A stretch of 13,512 nt of DNA from Acidobacteriota bacterium (GTDB lineage Bacteria; Acidobacteriota; Terriglobia; UBA7540): NCBI GenBank assembly GCA_021827245.1, contig JAKAWN010000163.1:1-13512 (forward strand). The letters run 5' to 3'. The stretch's first letter is position 1. Every line of letters starts with the position of its first letter. A program made the translations under genes and the position numbers. The notes beneath the pieces are model-generated. The model had not been told where the DNA came from and made no database searches. It saw only the letters and a program-made list of their open reading frames with translations. Shown piece after piece: positions 1 to 8,078 of the stretch.

Positions 1-130
1 TGGTCCGTGTTCCCAGAGGCGCAAGGACCTAAACCAAGAGGGTACTCGCGTACTCTGTGAACTCCGTGAATCAGCTTTCAAACACAGAGCGCGCAAGGTC
101 TCGACCCTGGCGGGACTTTTCGGCAAGCCC
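1..130. other. Non-coding 3' flank of the gene train
   Basis: This stretch lies downstream of the last gene. I see no credible reading frame and no GC-rich stem followed by a T-run on the minus strand that would act as an intrinsic terminator. It contains ACTCTGTGAACTCCGTGA at 52-69, a CTCTGTG-type motif also seen near 9314-9343. The short arms GTAC...GTAC around 43-54 are too small to call a terminator. Confidence 0.5.
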
Positions 131-1342
131 TTAATGCGCCGGGGAAGAGGGCGTGGTGATGCTGATGGGCTTTGATTTTTCGCTCTCATTGCCGGAAAGA
201 TCGACTGCTGTAACGGCATATTGATAGTGACGGCCGGGCGCAACAGAGGTGTCATGGAAGATCGGGGTGGGCACCAGCCGCTTGTTGACGCGGTCGAATG
301 GTCCGCCATCAACGCTTCGATAAACGTTGTACCCTGCAAGGTCGGGCGCCGTGCTGGCATTCCAGAGCAGATCGACGGCGCCAGCGGCATTGACCGCGGT
401 GAGGCCAGTCGGGACGGGCGGAGGGAAAACATCGCGAGGGATGACGCCAACGGGCGCGGAGGGCTCGCTTTCGGCCACAGCTCCTTTGACCGTCGTGACA
501 GCACTGACGCGGAAATGATACTGCTGGCCAAACTGGAAGTTTTTGTCGTCAAAGTGTGTGGCAGTTGTCCGGGTGAGCAATTGGAAAGTATCCGGCTTGC
601 CGGTCGTGCTCTGGTAGATGCGATAGCCGGAGAGATGCGAGGGCGGCAGCCCGGTCAAAGTTTCTGACGGCTTGGCCCAGGAGAGCATGAGCGCTGTCTG
701 CGTGACCTTGACGACGAGATTCGTGACCGGAATGGTGACATCGACAAGCACAGCCTGGACAATGTTGGAAGGAGCGCTGCGGCGTGGATGCCCCATGAAT
801 CCGCGCGTGTAGGCAATCACCGCAAACGCAAAAGTCGAACCCCGCTGCTGGCGAAAATCCTGGGGCGAAATCTGGAAGGGGACGTCAACTTTGCCGGCGC
901 GCGTGTACCGGGAAAGTTCTTTTGGAGAAACCGACAGCCAGGGAGCGGCACTGGTCTCGGGGGATACCGGCTTTTGGCCGGGGGGCGCGACAGCACGAAA
1001 AATATCGATTGTGACCGGCTTGGTGAGCCGCTCGCCGTCAACTGCCAGCACCGGCATGGTGAAGATGATGTGTAAGGTCCGGCCGGTCTGAGTTGCGTGG
1101 AGATCCGTGATCTGCTGGGGAATTTCAATGCGTGGAGGCCGCGGAGGTGCCTCGACGCCGCAACTTGCGAAGACGGACGCCAGCACCACGAGCACAGCAG
1201 CTCTTGCGCACCGCTTCGCGGTCCCCCTTCTCCAATATGGAGATGTCTGGGAGGAGAGCCAGAAGGGAAACATCCTGGTTGCCTGAATTGTACTTGTGGC
1301 GAGATCGCCGCCGGAATCAGCCATTCGCGGTTGAGAACTCAC
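131..1342 (-). CDS. Lipoprotein with fibronectin type III domains
   Basis: Predicted secreted lipoprotein of up to 403 residues. A basic stretch ([12 protein letters not shown], about 38-49) is followed by a hydrophobic run and a lipobox-like FASC ending at Cys61, so the mature protein would be lipid-anchored from Cys61. After a Pro-rich linker come three beta-sandwich units resembling FN3 domains: about 77-200 (divergent, with an insertion), 205-302 and 308-397. The last two show typical FN3 features (LSWAKP, YRIYQS, FRVSAV; LLWNAS, YNVYRS, YAVTAV). The GTG start at 1342 overlaps the hslU stop as GTGA, implying translational coupling, but it gives an unusually long n-region. ATG at 1324 or ATG at 1273 (residue 24, a better signal-peptide length) are alternatives, and none has a strong Shine-Dalgarno. 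Such proteins usually mediate binding or scaffolding at the envelope; the ligand cannot be read from sequence. Confidence 0.8.
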   Translation of the reverse strand: MSSQPRMADSGGDLATSTIQATRMFPFWLSSQTSPYWRRGTAKRCARAAVLVVLASVFASCGVEAPPRPPRIEIPQQITDLHATQTGRTLHIIFTMPVLAVDGERLTKPVTIDIFRAVAPPGQKPVSPETSAAPWLSVSPKELSRYTRAGKVDVPFQISPQDFRQQRGSTFAFAVIAYTRGFMGHPRRSAPSNIVQAVLVDVTIPVTNLVVKVTQTALMLSWAKPSETLTGLPPSHLSGYRIYQSTTGKPDTFQLLTRTTATHFDDKNFQFGQQYHFRVSAVTTVKGAVAESEPSAPVGVIPRDVFPPPVPTGLTAVNAAGAVDLLWNASTAPDLAGYNVYRSVDGGPFDRVNKRLVPTPIFHDTSVAPGRHYQYAVTAVDLSGNESEKSKPISITTPSSPAH

Positions 1343-2739
1343 AGAATGTAGCGGCTCAGGTCCTGGTCCTTGACGATTTCAGCAAGCTGCTTCTTGACGT
1401 ATGCCCCGTCAATCCGCACCGTCTTCTTTTTCAGGTCGGGGCCCTCAAACGAGATTTCGTCCAGCAACCTTTCCATAATCGTGTGCAGGCGCCGAGCGCC
1501 GATGTTTTCCGTCTGGTCATTCACCTTGGCGGCGAAGCTGGCGATTTCATCAAGCGCGTCATCGCTGAAGGAGAGTTTGATGCCTTCGGTTTCCAGCAGC
1601 GCGACATACTGCTTCACCAGCGCGCTTTTCGGCTCCTTCAGAATGCGGACGAAGTCGTCAACGTTCAGCGAACTGAGCTCGACGCGAATGGGGAAGCGGC
1701 CCTGGAGTTCGGGAATCAGGTCCGAGGGCTTGCTGACGTGGAAGGCGCCGGCGGCGATGAAAAGGATATGATCCGTTCGCACCATGCCGTAACGAGTGTT
1801 GACGGTTGTCCCTTCGACGATGGGCAGGATGTCGCGTTGGACCCCTTCGCGGCTGACGTCCGGGCCGTGGCCTCGTTCGCGGCCGGCGATCTTGTCAATC
1901 TCATCGAGAAAAATGATGCCGGATTGTTCAGCGCGCTCGACGGCCGTGCGCGTGACCTGGTCCATGTCAATCAGCTTGTTTTCTTCCTCCTGAATCAGGT
2001 AATCCATCGCCTCGGAAACGGGCATGCGCCGCTTCTTGCTGCGTTGCCCGAAGAGGCCGGGAAGCATGTCCTTGATGTTGATATCCATCTCCTCGATGCC
2101 TTGCGAGGAGACGATCTCAAAGGCGGGGAAGCTGCGCTCGCGTGTCTCCACCTCCACCTGCCGGTCATCGAGCTTGCCTTCGCGGAGCTGCGCCCGCAAC
2201 TTCTCGCGCGTGCGCTTGAACTGCTCGATGGCTGCGGCATAGCCGTTGTCCGGCTGGGCCTTGTCTGTCCGTGGCGGATTAGGCGGCGGCAGCAGAAGAT
2301 CCAGCAGGCGTTCCTCGGCGTTCTGCTCTGCCTTTTCGGCGACTTCCTCGATTTTTTCCTCGCGGACCATATCGATGGAAATCTCCACCAGGTCGCGAAT
2401 CATCGACTCGACGTCCCGACCAACGTAGCCCACTTCGGTAAACCGGGAAGCTTCCACCTTGATGAAGGGCGAATTGGCCAGGCGTGCCAGGCGGCGCGCG
2501 ATTTCCGTCTTGCCCACGCCCGTGGGGCCGATCATGATAATGTTCTTGGGCAGAATTTCTTCCGCCAGTTCGGCCGTGAGCCTCTGTCGGCGCATGCGAT
2601 TACGCAAGGCAATGGCCACGGCGCGCTTGGCTTCTGTCTGACCGACCACATACTTGTCCAGTTCCGTCACGATCTGGCGCGGTGTCAGTTCGTCGAGGAC
2701 AGTTGCTGCTTCGATATTTTCAGGCAAGTAGAAAACCAT
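1339..2739 (-). CDS. hslU: ATP-dependent protease ATPase subunit HslU (ClpY)
   Basis: AAA+ unfoldase that recognises, unfolds and threads substrates into the HslV peptidase in the cytoplasm. I chose ATG at 2739 because AAGGAAG stands 5 bases upstream and the protein then begins [10 protein letters not shown], as the family does. A GTG at 2766, touching the hslV stop, would add nine residues. Counting from that longer form (475 aa): Walker A GPTGVGKT 80-87, pore loop GYVG 113-116, the variable I-domain roughly 120-240, Walker B IIFLDEID 284-291, arginine-finger region QGRFPIR 355-361, sensor-2 GARR 423-426. The C-terminus is LSRYIL, the tail that inserts into HslV in known complexes. All catalytic motifs are intact and the length is normal. 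It follows hslV directly and is coupled downstream to a lipoprotein gene. Confidence 0.97.
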   Translation of the reverse strand: MVFYLPENIEAATVLDELTPRQIVTELDKYVVGQTEAKRAVAIALRNRMRRQRLTAELAEEILPKNIIMIGPTGVGKTEIARRLARLANSPFIKVEASRFTEVGYVGRDVESMIRDLVEISIDMVREEKIEEVAEKAEQNAEERLLDLLLPPPNPPRTDKAQPDNGYAAAIEQFKRTREKLRAQLREGKLDDRQVEVETRERSFPAFEIVSSQGIEEMDINIKDMLPGLFGQRSKKRRMPVSEAMDYLIQEEENKLIDMDQVTRTAVERAEQSGIIFLDEIDKIAGRERGHGPDVSREGVQRDILPIVEGTTVNTRYGMVRTDHILFIAAGAFHVSKPSDLIPELQGRFPIRVELSSLNVDDFVRILKEPKSALVKQYVALLETEGIKLSFSDDALDEIASFAAKVNDQTENIGARRLHTIMERLLDEISFEGPDLKKKTVRIDGAYVKKQLAEIVKDQDLSRYIL

Positions 2740-2744
2740 TCCAG

Positions 2745-2751
2745 CTTCCTT
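2745..2751 (-). promoter_or_regulatory. hslU ribosome binding site
   Basis: AAGGAAG on the minus strand, 5 bases before the ATG at 2739. This site decides the hslU start against the GTG at 2766, which has no comparable site at a usable distance. Confidence 0.75.
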
Positions 2752-2765
2752 GGAGTTCCGGGGCA

Positions 2766-3326
2766 CTACAGCTCCTCAATGGTACTCTGCTCATTGGTAA
2801 AGATGCAGATCTGGCCCGCGATTTCCATGGCTTCCTGGACGATTTCGCGGGCGCTCAATTTGGTGTGTTTGGCCAGGGCGCGCGCGGCCGAGGTGGCGTA
2901 AGGCCCCCCCGAGCCGATCGCCACAATTCCGTCATCCGGCTCAATCACGTCGCCGTTGCCGCTGACCAGATACGTAGCCTTCTTGTCCGCGACCACGAGC
3001 AAGGCTTCCAGATGGCGCAGGGCGCGGTCCGTCCTCCAGTCTTTGGCCAGTTCCACCACCGCCCGGCTCAGGTTGCCGTGGAACTCGTCCAGCTTCTGCT
3101 CGAAGCGCGAGAAGAGCGAAAGCGCGTCTGCCGTGCTGCCGGCGAATCCGGCCAGTACCTTGTCATTATACAGGCGGCGGATTTTCTTGGCTTTGTGCTT
3201 GATGACACTTTCGCCCATGGTGACCTGTCCGTCACCACCCATCACCAGGCTGCCGTTCCGGCGAACGCAAAGAATTGTTGTGGATCTGATCACGCGTCGA
3301 GACGCCAATTTTCCTCCGCTGGTCAT
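2766..3326 (-). CDS. hslV: ATP-dependent protease peptidase subunit HslV (ClpQ)
   Basis: Proteasome beta-type threonine peptidase that forms a double hexameric ring capped by HslU. The catalytic core begins at TTILCVRR; the first Thr of that pair (residue 16 counted from the ATG at 3326) is the expected N-terminal nucleophile. The partner residues align with the E. coli enzyme: Asp in GGDGQ (D17-equivalent) and the second Lys of AKKIRR (K33-equivalent). SGNGDV and the GSGGPYA segment are also conserved. The start is uncertain. ATG 3326 gives 15 residues before Thr1, while GTG at 3291-3293 gives the family-like MIRSTTI. A GGAGGA stands at 3310-3315, 17 bases before that GTG, which is too far, and 3 before a TTG, which is too close. 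The stop overlaps the optional upstream GTG of hslU. Confidence 0.95.
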   Translation of the reverse strand: MTSGGKLASRRVIRSTTILCVRRNGSLVMGGDGQVTMGESVIKHKAKKIRRLYNDKVLAGFAGSTADALSLFSRFEQKLDEFHGNLSRAVVELAKDWRTDRALRHLEALLVVADKKATYLVSGNGDVIEPDDGIVAIGSGGPYATSAARALAKHTKLSAREIVQEAMEIAGQICIFTNEQSTIEEL

Positions 3327-3347
3327 TATAGCAGATGGCCCCGGCTC

Positions 3348-4151
3348 TCAGCGGGGAGGCTCAAAATAGTTTGCTGGAACGGTCACGTTGTAACGCACAT
3401 TGCTTCTGAAGATCTGGCCAATGCGCTCGCCGTTCAAGGTGCGGCTGATGGTCATCGGAGTGGCAATGCCGTCCACGGTCAAGTAATCGCTGTAGTCGTC
3501 AGTGTAGTCATCCCAGTCCTGGGTGGCGGGGTTTTGAAGGCGATAGGTGACGCGCAGCGGCAGATAGGTCGGCTTGCGAAGATAGAGATGAAGATGGACG
3601 TTCTGGGCGTCAATAATGTCGATGGCGTCAACAGGCTGGTTAGCCACAAAGTTCCCTCCCTCGGCCAGAATCAGCACTCCCGGCTGCTTGATGAGGGAGC
3701 GAAAAAGATTGTCCAGGCCGTAGTGATTCGCGATTTTCCATTGGCGAACCTGGTCGGGGAGTTGGTGGACCAGGCCGTACCGGTCCAATTCCCAGGCATG
3801 ATCGCCATTGTTGATCAGCGTGACGGGCTTGCCCTTGCCATAGGTGAAGCGGCGCTTGTCGGGCGGCGCATAAGTGCTTTTAAAGGGCTCAACGCCGGCC
3901 ATCTGGCCATAGGAAAACGCGAAAGTGCGTCCGGTGGTGTAAATATTCTTGAAATCCAGGAAGGCCTGCCCGCCCAGGGCCTGGATGGCGCGATTCAACA
4001 GTTCCTGCGCTTTGGGGCTAATGCGCGACGGCAACGACGGCGGCGATGCCTGCTGTGCGCACAGCAAAGCGGCCGGCACGGCCAGCGGAATCATTGGGAG
4101 GCAGACCGCCCAGATCACGATTCCCAAAAACTTATTCTTTCCTTTATCCAC
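3348..4151 (-). CDS. Exported protein resembling LolA-type lipoprotein carriers
   Basis: About 267 residues. The basic N-terminus (KGKNK) and a long hydrophobic segment (FLGIVIWAVCLPMIPLAV) ending near LLCAQQ form a signal peptide. The lipobox is poor, so signal peptidase I cleavage after LCA is more likely than lipidation. The mature part has a helix (KAQELLNRAIQALGG) followed by many beta-strand-like segments (RRFTYGKGK, LPLRVTYRLQN, WDDYTDDYSDY, RTLNGERIGQIF), a pattern like the LolA/LppX half-barrel fold. This is recognition of fold style, not a firm family match. The GTG at 4151 is preferred: it overlaps the SDR stop by 8 bases (GTGGATAA) and has GGAGG 11 bases upstream. ATG at 4169 would add six residues. 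It is coupled between a lipid-type SDR and hslV, so an envelope role fits; the exact function is unknown. Confidence 0.75.
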   Translation of the reverse strand: MDKGKNKFLGIVIWAVCLPMIPLAVPAALLCAQQASPPSLPSRISPKAQELLNRAIQALGGQAFLDFKNIYTTGRTFAFSYGQMAGVEPFKSTYAPPDKRRFTYGKGKPVTLINNGDHAWELDRYGLVHQLPDQVRQWKIANHYGLDNLFRSLIKQPGVLILAEGGNFVANQPVDAIDIIDAQNVHLHLYLRKPTYLPLRVTYRLQNPATQDWDDYTDDYSDYLTVDGIATPMTISRTLNGERIGQIFRSNVRYNVTVPANYFEPPR

Positions 4152-4911
4152 AGAGGATGCTCCCTCCATTAATATTGATGATTTCTCCGGTCATATAGGT
4201 TGACATTTCCGAGGCCAGCAACAAGATCGGCATGGCGACTTCTTCCGGTCGGGCAAAGCGGCGCAGGGGAATTGAGCTTGTCGCCTTCCGTCTCTGCGAA
4301 GGTTGGCGGAGAATGGGTTTCGCCATGTCGGTGAGAACCCAGCCCGGGGCCACGGCGTTCACCAGGATGTTGTGCGGCGCCAGTTCCGTGGCCAGGCCCT
4401 TGACCAGGCTGATGACTCCGCCCTTGGCTGCCCCGTAATGGGTGTGGAAGGCTTCGCCGCGCTGCCCGGCGGTAGAGGAGACCGCAATGATTCGACCTTT
4501 CTTCTGCTGAATCATGTGCGGGACTGCACAGCGGATGACCGAATAAACCCCTTTCAGATTGACAGCCACCATTTTGTCCCACTGGCTTTCGGCCATTTCC
4601 TCGATTCGCTCCGGCTGGGCGTTCCAGGTGCCGGCGTTCGCGACCAGAATGTCCACTCGGCTGAAGCGCCGAATCGCCTGATCAATCAGCTTTCTGGCGC
4701 CGGCCACCCTGGAGACATCGGCCCGGACGGCTGCCACAGAACCGGGCATCTGGCGGCAGGCCTCTACGACTTTCTGAGCGGCGCCGGCTGAGCGCAAATA
4801 GCTGAACACCACATTGCAGCCTGCTTCGGCAAACAGCTTGACCGTCTCCGCACCAATGCCGCGAGAGCCTCCCGTAACCACCGCAACCTGGTTTTCAAGG
4901 CTGATTTTCAT
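4144..4911 (-). CDS. Short-chain dehydrogenase/reductase, FabG-like
   Basis: NAD(P)H-dependent classical SDR, most like 3-oxoacyl-ACP reductases. The start is ATG 4911, giving 255 residues that begin MKISLENQVAVVTGG. The longer frame to 4959 only translates a palindromic repeat. Numbered from 4911: Rossmann motif TGGSRGIG 13-20, ADVS 64-67, NAG 92-94, and catalytic Asn118, Ser146, Tyr159 and Lys163 (YGAAK). PGWV follows the active site, and the C-terminal MTGEIININGG is typical of FabG-type enzymes. Being downstream of accD and plsC suggests a fatty-acid or polyketide reductase, but many SDRs with this sequence style act on other carbonyls. It is therefore unclear whether this is the housekeeping FabG or a paralogue. 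The stop overlaps the next gene. Confidence 0.9.
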   Translation of the reverse strand: MKISLENQVAVVTGGSRGIGAETVKLFAEAGCNVVFSYLRSAGAAQKVVEACRQMPGSVAAVRADVSRVAGARKLIDQAIRRFSRVDILVANAGTWNAQPERIEEMAESQWDKMVAVNLKGVYSVIRCAVPHMIQQKKGRIIAVSSTAGQRGEAFHTHYGAAKGGVISLVKGLATELAPHNILVNAVAPGWVLTDMAKPILRQPSQRRKATSSIPLRRFARPEEVAMPILLLASEMSTYMTGEIININGGSILCG

Positions 4912-4923
4912 CCGCTGAGTCAG

Positions 4924-4974
4924 GTAGGGGCAGGTCTTGTACCCGCCCTCGGGGCCCACAAGGGGCGCCCCTAC
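4924..4974. repeat. Imperfect palindromic intergenic element
   Basis: The ends GTAGGGGC (4924-4931) and GCCCCTAC (4967-4974) are exact inverted copies, and the inner arms continue imperfectly with CTTGT opposite ACAAG and CCCGCC opposite GGGGCC. The element fills most of the 67-base gap between plsC and the SDR. It looks like the small dispersed palindromic repeats with GTAGGGGC termini known from many GC-rich genomes, and would fold into a long hairpin in the mRNA. Confidence 0.7.
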
Positions 4975-4978
4975 AATT

Positions 4979-5764
4979 TTAATCCTTCACAGTTTCTAAT
5001 CCCGAGACAATCTGTTCGCGCACGCGCCGGGAGAGATCGCTTACATCGCGGACCGTCAAGCCGGCGGTGGGAATGGCCTTGTGGATGATCACCCGCACGC
5101 GGCCGGGCCGGATGTGGAGAGAGTCCGGCTTCAAAACCTGGCGCGAACCAACCAGGGTGATGGGCACGACGGGAACGCCGGACAAAATCGCCAGGTAGAA
5201 GGTTCCGCTCTTGAAAGGAAGCATCTGGTTGGTACGGCTGCGGCTGCCCTCGGGAAACACGACGACGGGCCGGCCCTCCTTGATCCTTTTTGCGGCCTGG
5301 TCAAAGCCCTTCAGAGCCTCGTGCGGCCGGGCGCGGTCCACAGGGATGTGACCGGAGCGCCGCAGGTGCCAGCCCAGAAAAGGAACGTGGAACAGCGACC
5401 GCTTGGCCAGAAATCGGAACTGCACCGGCAGGCTGACAAACAGGATGGGAATATCCATGGCACTCGGATGGTTGGAGCAGAAGATGACCGTCTCGTCGGG
5501 GACGATATTCTCGGTCCCTGCAACACTGAGGTCAATCCTGCTGGTCTTGAGGATCAGCCACGACCAGACCCTGGCGCATCCGTGCTGCCAGCGACCATGA
5601 GCGTCAAAGAAAGAACCACAAACGGAAAAAGTGCCGCAAACCGCCGTGTAGAGATAAATCAGGAGATCCGTAAAAAAGAGGGAGCGGAGGTAGCTGAGAA
5701 AATTCCGTATGCGAACGCCGGTGGATGGTGGCTGGACGAGCATCGGCGAAGTGGCGTACATCAC
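4979..5764 (-). CDS. plsC: 1-acyl-sn-glycerol-3-phosphate acyltransferase (PlsC family)
   Basis: Membrane acyltransferase that converts lysophosphatidate to phosphatidate in phospholipid synthesis. A hydrophobic N-terminal segment (FFTDLLIYLYTAVCGTFSVC, about 30-49) anchors it. The catalytic HX4D motif is NHPSAMD (His99, Asp104), block III is FPEGSRS 170-176, and the hydrophobic block IV is VPVVPI 197-202. FRFLAKRSL (117-125) and GHIPVDR also match the family. The length of 261 is normal. The GTG start at 5764 follows the folC stop by only 4 bases; the ATG immediately after it (5761) is equally possible, and GGAG lies 13-16 bases upstream. Homologous acyltransferases can act on other lysolipids, so substrate assignment rests on the family. 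Confidence 0.93.
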   Translation of the reverse strand: MMYATSPMLVQPPSTGVRIRNFLSYLRSLFFTDLLIYLYTAVCGTFSVCGSFFDAHGRWQHGCARVWSWLILKTSRIDLSVAGTENIVPDETVIFCSNHPSAMDIPILFVSLPVQFRFLAKRSLFHVPFLGWHLRRSGHIPVDRARPHEALKGFDQAAKRIKEGRPVVVFPEGSRSRTNQMLPFKSGTFYLAILSGVPVVPITLVGSRQVLKPDSLHIRPGRVRVIIHKAIPTAGLTVRDVSDLSRRVREQIVSGLETVKD

Positions 5765-5768
5765 GAGA

Positions 5769-7154
5769 TCAGCATCGCTCCGAAAGAACTTCCGGGGGCG
5801 TCAGCTTTTCCGGCACGAGTCGCCCATGCAGAATCGCCTTCTTGATGGCGCCGACAAGAAACAACGACCCCGCAACCAGGATGACGTCCTCGGGCAGGGT
5901 GGAATAGATTGCCTGCTCGAGGGCCCGCACGGGATCAGGCTCGATGACGGTCTGTCGGCGCCCGGAAGGGGCCAATGCCAGAATCGCTTCCGGCAAAGCT
6001 GCCCGCTCGACTTCAGTCCGGGTAAGAAAAATGGAGTGGGCGAGAGGGAAAAGAATCCTGCTGATTTCGCCGATGTCCTTATCCCGCATGCTGGCGTAAA
6101 CCAACCGCAGCTTTCGCCCCGCAAGATGCCGATGAACGAATTCGGCCACTTCGCGCGCCGCGGCCGGATTGTGAGCGCCATCCAGCAGAATCAGCGGGCG
6201 TTGGCGGATGGCTTCCAGGCGGCCTGGCCATGATGCGGTCCTCAGGCCTTCGCGGATCGATTCCGGTGTGATCCTGAAGCCGGCCTGGGCCAGTTGTCTT
6301 GCCGACGCGGCGGCGGCGATGGCGTTCTTCACCTGGAACTTTCCCGCCATTCGCAAGGTGAATCCGGTAAGAGCGCAGCCATCCATCTGCATGTCGAAGC
6401 CGTAACGCCCGTCCAGATGAAAAAGATTGGAAGCTGCTTCGAGGCCGACGGTCTCGATCAGGTCAGCTCCAGCTTCGTGGCACTTCCTCTGGATCACGCT
6501 GCGAACCTCGGGATGTTCGCACCCGGAAACGACGACGCGGCCGGGCTTGATGACGCCCGCCTTTTCCCCGGCAATGGCGGCGAGAGTTTTCCCCAGGAAT
6601 TCCTGGTGGTCGAGATCGACGTTGGTGATGACGGCGACTGAGGCGTCCGTGACGTTGGTGGCGTCGAGGCGGCCGCCCATGCCGACTTCGAGCACCGCGA
6701 AATCAACCGAAGCGCGCGCAAAGTGCTGGAAAGCCGTGGCCGTGAGGTATTCAAAGAAGCTGGGCCGATGCGGCAGCGCCTGTGCATGGATCAGTTGTTC
6801 CACTGCCCGGTGAACCGCCGTGAACGCAGCCGCAAAGTCATCATCAGACAGTTCGGCACCATTGATGCGAATCCGTTCATTAACGCGCACCAGGTGCGGA
6901 GAACTGTAAAGTCCCGTGCGATAGCCGGCGCGCTGAAGAATGGCCGCCAGCATGGCCGAAGTTGATCCTTTGCCATTAGTTCCCGCCACGATAGCCGAGG
7001 GATAACGGCGCTCGGGGTTCCCCAGCGACGCCAGGATCGCCTGAATCGGTTCAAGCCCGAACTTCTTGCCGTGGAGTTCGTGACCGCGCTCCCAGAGGAT
7101 CTTTAGACATTCATCGTACGGAATGACGGGTTGCGATGAGATGGGTTCGATCAT
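5769..7154 (-). CDS. folC: Folylpolyglutamate synthase / dihydrofolate synthase
   Basis: Mur-ligase-type ATP-dependent enzyme that adds glutamate to dihydropteroate and/or extends the polyglutamate tail of folates. P-loop GTNGKGS at 58-64 followed by TSAML; SSPHLVRVNERI is the folate and N-terminal signature; GMGGRLDATN and VITNVDLDHQEFLG follow. GEKAGVIKPG carries the Lys that is usually carbamylated. The C-terminal domain shows LLDGAHNP. The length of 461 fits the family. The ATG overlaps the accD stop as ATGA (7151-7154), so the two are translationally coupled. The accD-folC adjacency is common in bacteria. Whether it is mono- or bifunctional cannot be decided by eye. Confidence 0.96.
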   Translation of the reverse strand: MIEPISSQPVIPYDECLKILWERGHELHGKKFGLEPIQAILASLGNPERRYPSAIVAGTNGKGSTSAMLAAILQRAGYRTGLYSSPHLVRVNERIRINGAELSDDDFAAAFTAVHRAVEQLIHAQALPHRPSFFEYLTATAFQHFARASVDFAVLEVGMGGRLDATNVTDASVAVITNVDLDHQEFLGKTLAAIAGEKAGVIKPGRVVVSGCEHPEVRSVIQRKCHEAGADLIETVGLEAASNLFHLDGRYGFDMQMDGCALTGFTLRMAGKFQVKNAIAAAASARQLAQAGFRITPESIREGLRTASWPGRLEAIRQRPLILLDGAHNPAAAREVAEFVHRHLAGRKLRLVYASMRDKDIGEISRILFPLAHSIFLTRTEVERAALPEAILALAPSGRRQTVIEPDPVRALEQAIYSTLPEDVILVAGSLFLVGAIKKAILHGRLVPEKLTPPEVLSERC

Positions 7155-8020
7155 TTGTGGGGTTTGGAGGAGTTCCAGGCTCCCATGAAATCCAATGTTC
7201 TTGCCAGATAGGCTTTGAGTTCGGTCCGGGGGACAATGGCGTCGAGCATTCCGTGCTCCAGCAGGAATTCCGCGGTCTGGAAACCTTCCGGCAGCTTCTG
7301 TCGAATCGTCTGCTCAATCACGCGCGGGCCCGCAAATCCGATCAGGGCGCCGGGCTCGGCGATGTTGAGGTCTCCCAGCATGGCAAAGCTGGCGGTGGTG
7401 CCGCCGGTTGTCGGGTTGGTCAGCACGGAGATGTAAGGCTTGCGCACCTCATCGAAGCGGGCCAGGGCAGCGCTGATCTTGGCTAGCTGCATCAGGCTGA
7501 TAGTGCCTTCCATCATGCGGGCGCCGCCGGAGCAGGAAACGACCACCAGGGGCAGCCTCTTTTCAATGCAACGGTCGATGGCGCGCGCGATTTTTTCTCC
7601 CACTACTGCGCCCATGCTGCCGCCTATAAATCGGAATTCCATGGCGCAGGCGATCAGCGGCTTGCCGTCCAGGTTGCCTTCGCCCACGCGGACGGCATCC
7701 TTTATGCGCGTCATGATTTCAGCGGCCATCAGGCGGTCGCGATAAGTTTTCCTGTCGACAAATTCCAGGGGGTCGGGAGAACTCATGCCCGCATCGTGCT
7801 CGATGTACTTGCCCTCGTCAAACAGCATGGCCAGCCGGGCCTCAGAGGTCATTTTGAAGTGATGATTGCACTTGGGACAGCAGAGCAGGTTCTGTTCGAT
7901 GTCCTTTTTCCAAAGGATTCGCTTGCAGGATTCACACTTGGTCCACAAGCCTTCGGTCTGGGCGCGCTTCTCCGGCGGGACGGTTTCAAGCGGCTTTTTC
8001 TCTTTTCGGAACCAGGCCAT
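7151..8020 (-). CDS. accD: Acetyl-CoA carboxylase carboxyltransferase subunit beta
   Basis: With AccA it transfers the carboxyl group from carboxybiotin to acetyl-CoA, making malonyl-CoA for fatty-acid synthesis. The N-terminal zinc ribbon has Cys29, Cys32, Cys48 and Cys51 (C-x2-C-x15-C-x2-C) within WTKCESC and CCPKCNHHF. The crotonase-like core shows GGSMGAVVGEKI, CSGGARMMEG, NPTTGGTTASFA and GALIGFAGPRVIEQT. The 289 residues make a complete protein. The start is ATG 8020 with GAGGAAA about 13 bases upstream. It is 58 bases downstream of the corrinoid adenosyltransferase and overlaps folC. No accA, accB or accC is in the window. Confidence 0.97.
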   Translation of the reverse strand: MAWFRKEKKPLETVPPEKRAQTEGLWTKCESCKRILWKKDIEQNLLCCPKCNHHFKMTSEARLAMLFDEGKYIEHDAGMSSPDPLEFVDRKTYRDRLMAAEIMTRIKDAVRVGEGNLDGKPLIACAMEFRFIGGSMGAVVGEKIARAIDRCIEKRLPLVVVSCSGGARMMEGTISLMQLAKISAALARFDEVRKPYISVLTNPTTGGTTASFAMLGDLNIAEPGALIGFAGPRVIEQTIRQKLPEGFQTAEFLLEHGMLDAIVPRTELKAYLARTLDFMGAWNSSKPHK

Positions 8021-8078
8021 GAAAAATCCAATTTCCTCGCGTGCCGCTCCCCGGAATACATCCGTCGCGACGCAAAGC

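Noticed and set aside
1132..2901. Long plus-strand open frame (589 codons) opposite hslU
   Set aside because: It is exactly antisense to a complete hslU with all AAA+ motifs, shows no recognisable domain, and arises from the GC-biased codons of the real gene.
2682..4172. Long plus-strand open frame (496 codons) opposite hslV and the LolA-like gene
   Set aside because: Antisense shadow spanning two real genes and their junction, with no family resemblance.
4144..4959. SDR start at 4959
   Set aside because: The extra 16 residues are translated from the palindromic element, and the family N-terminus begins at ATG 4911.
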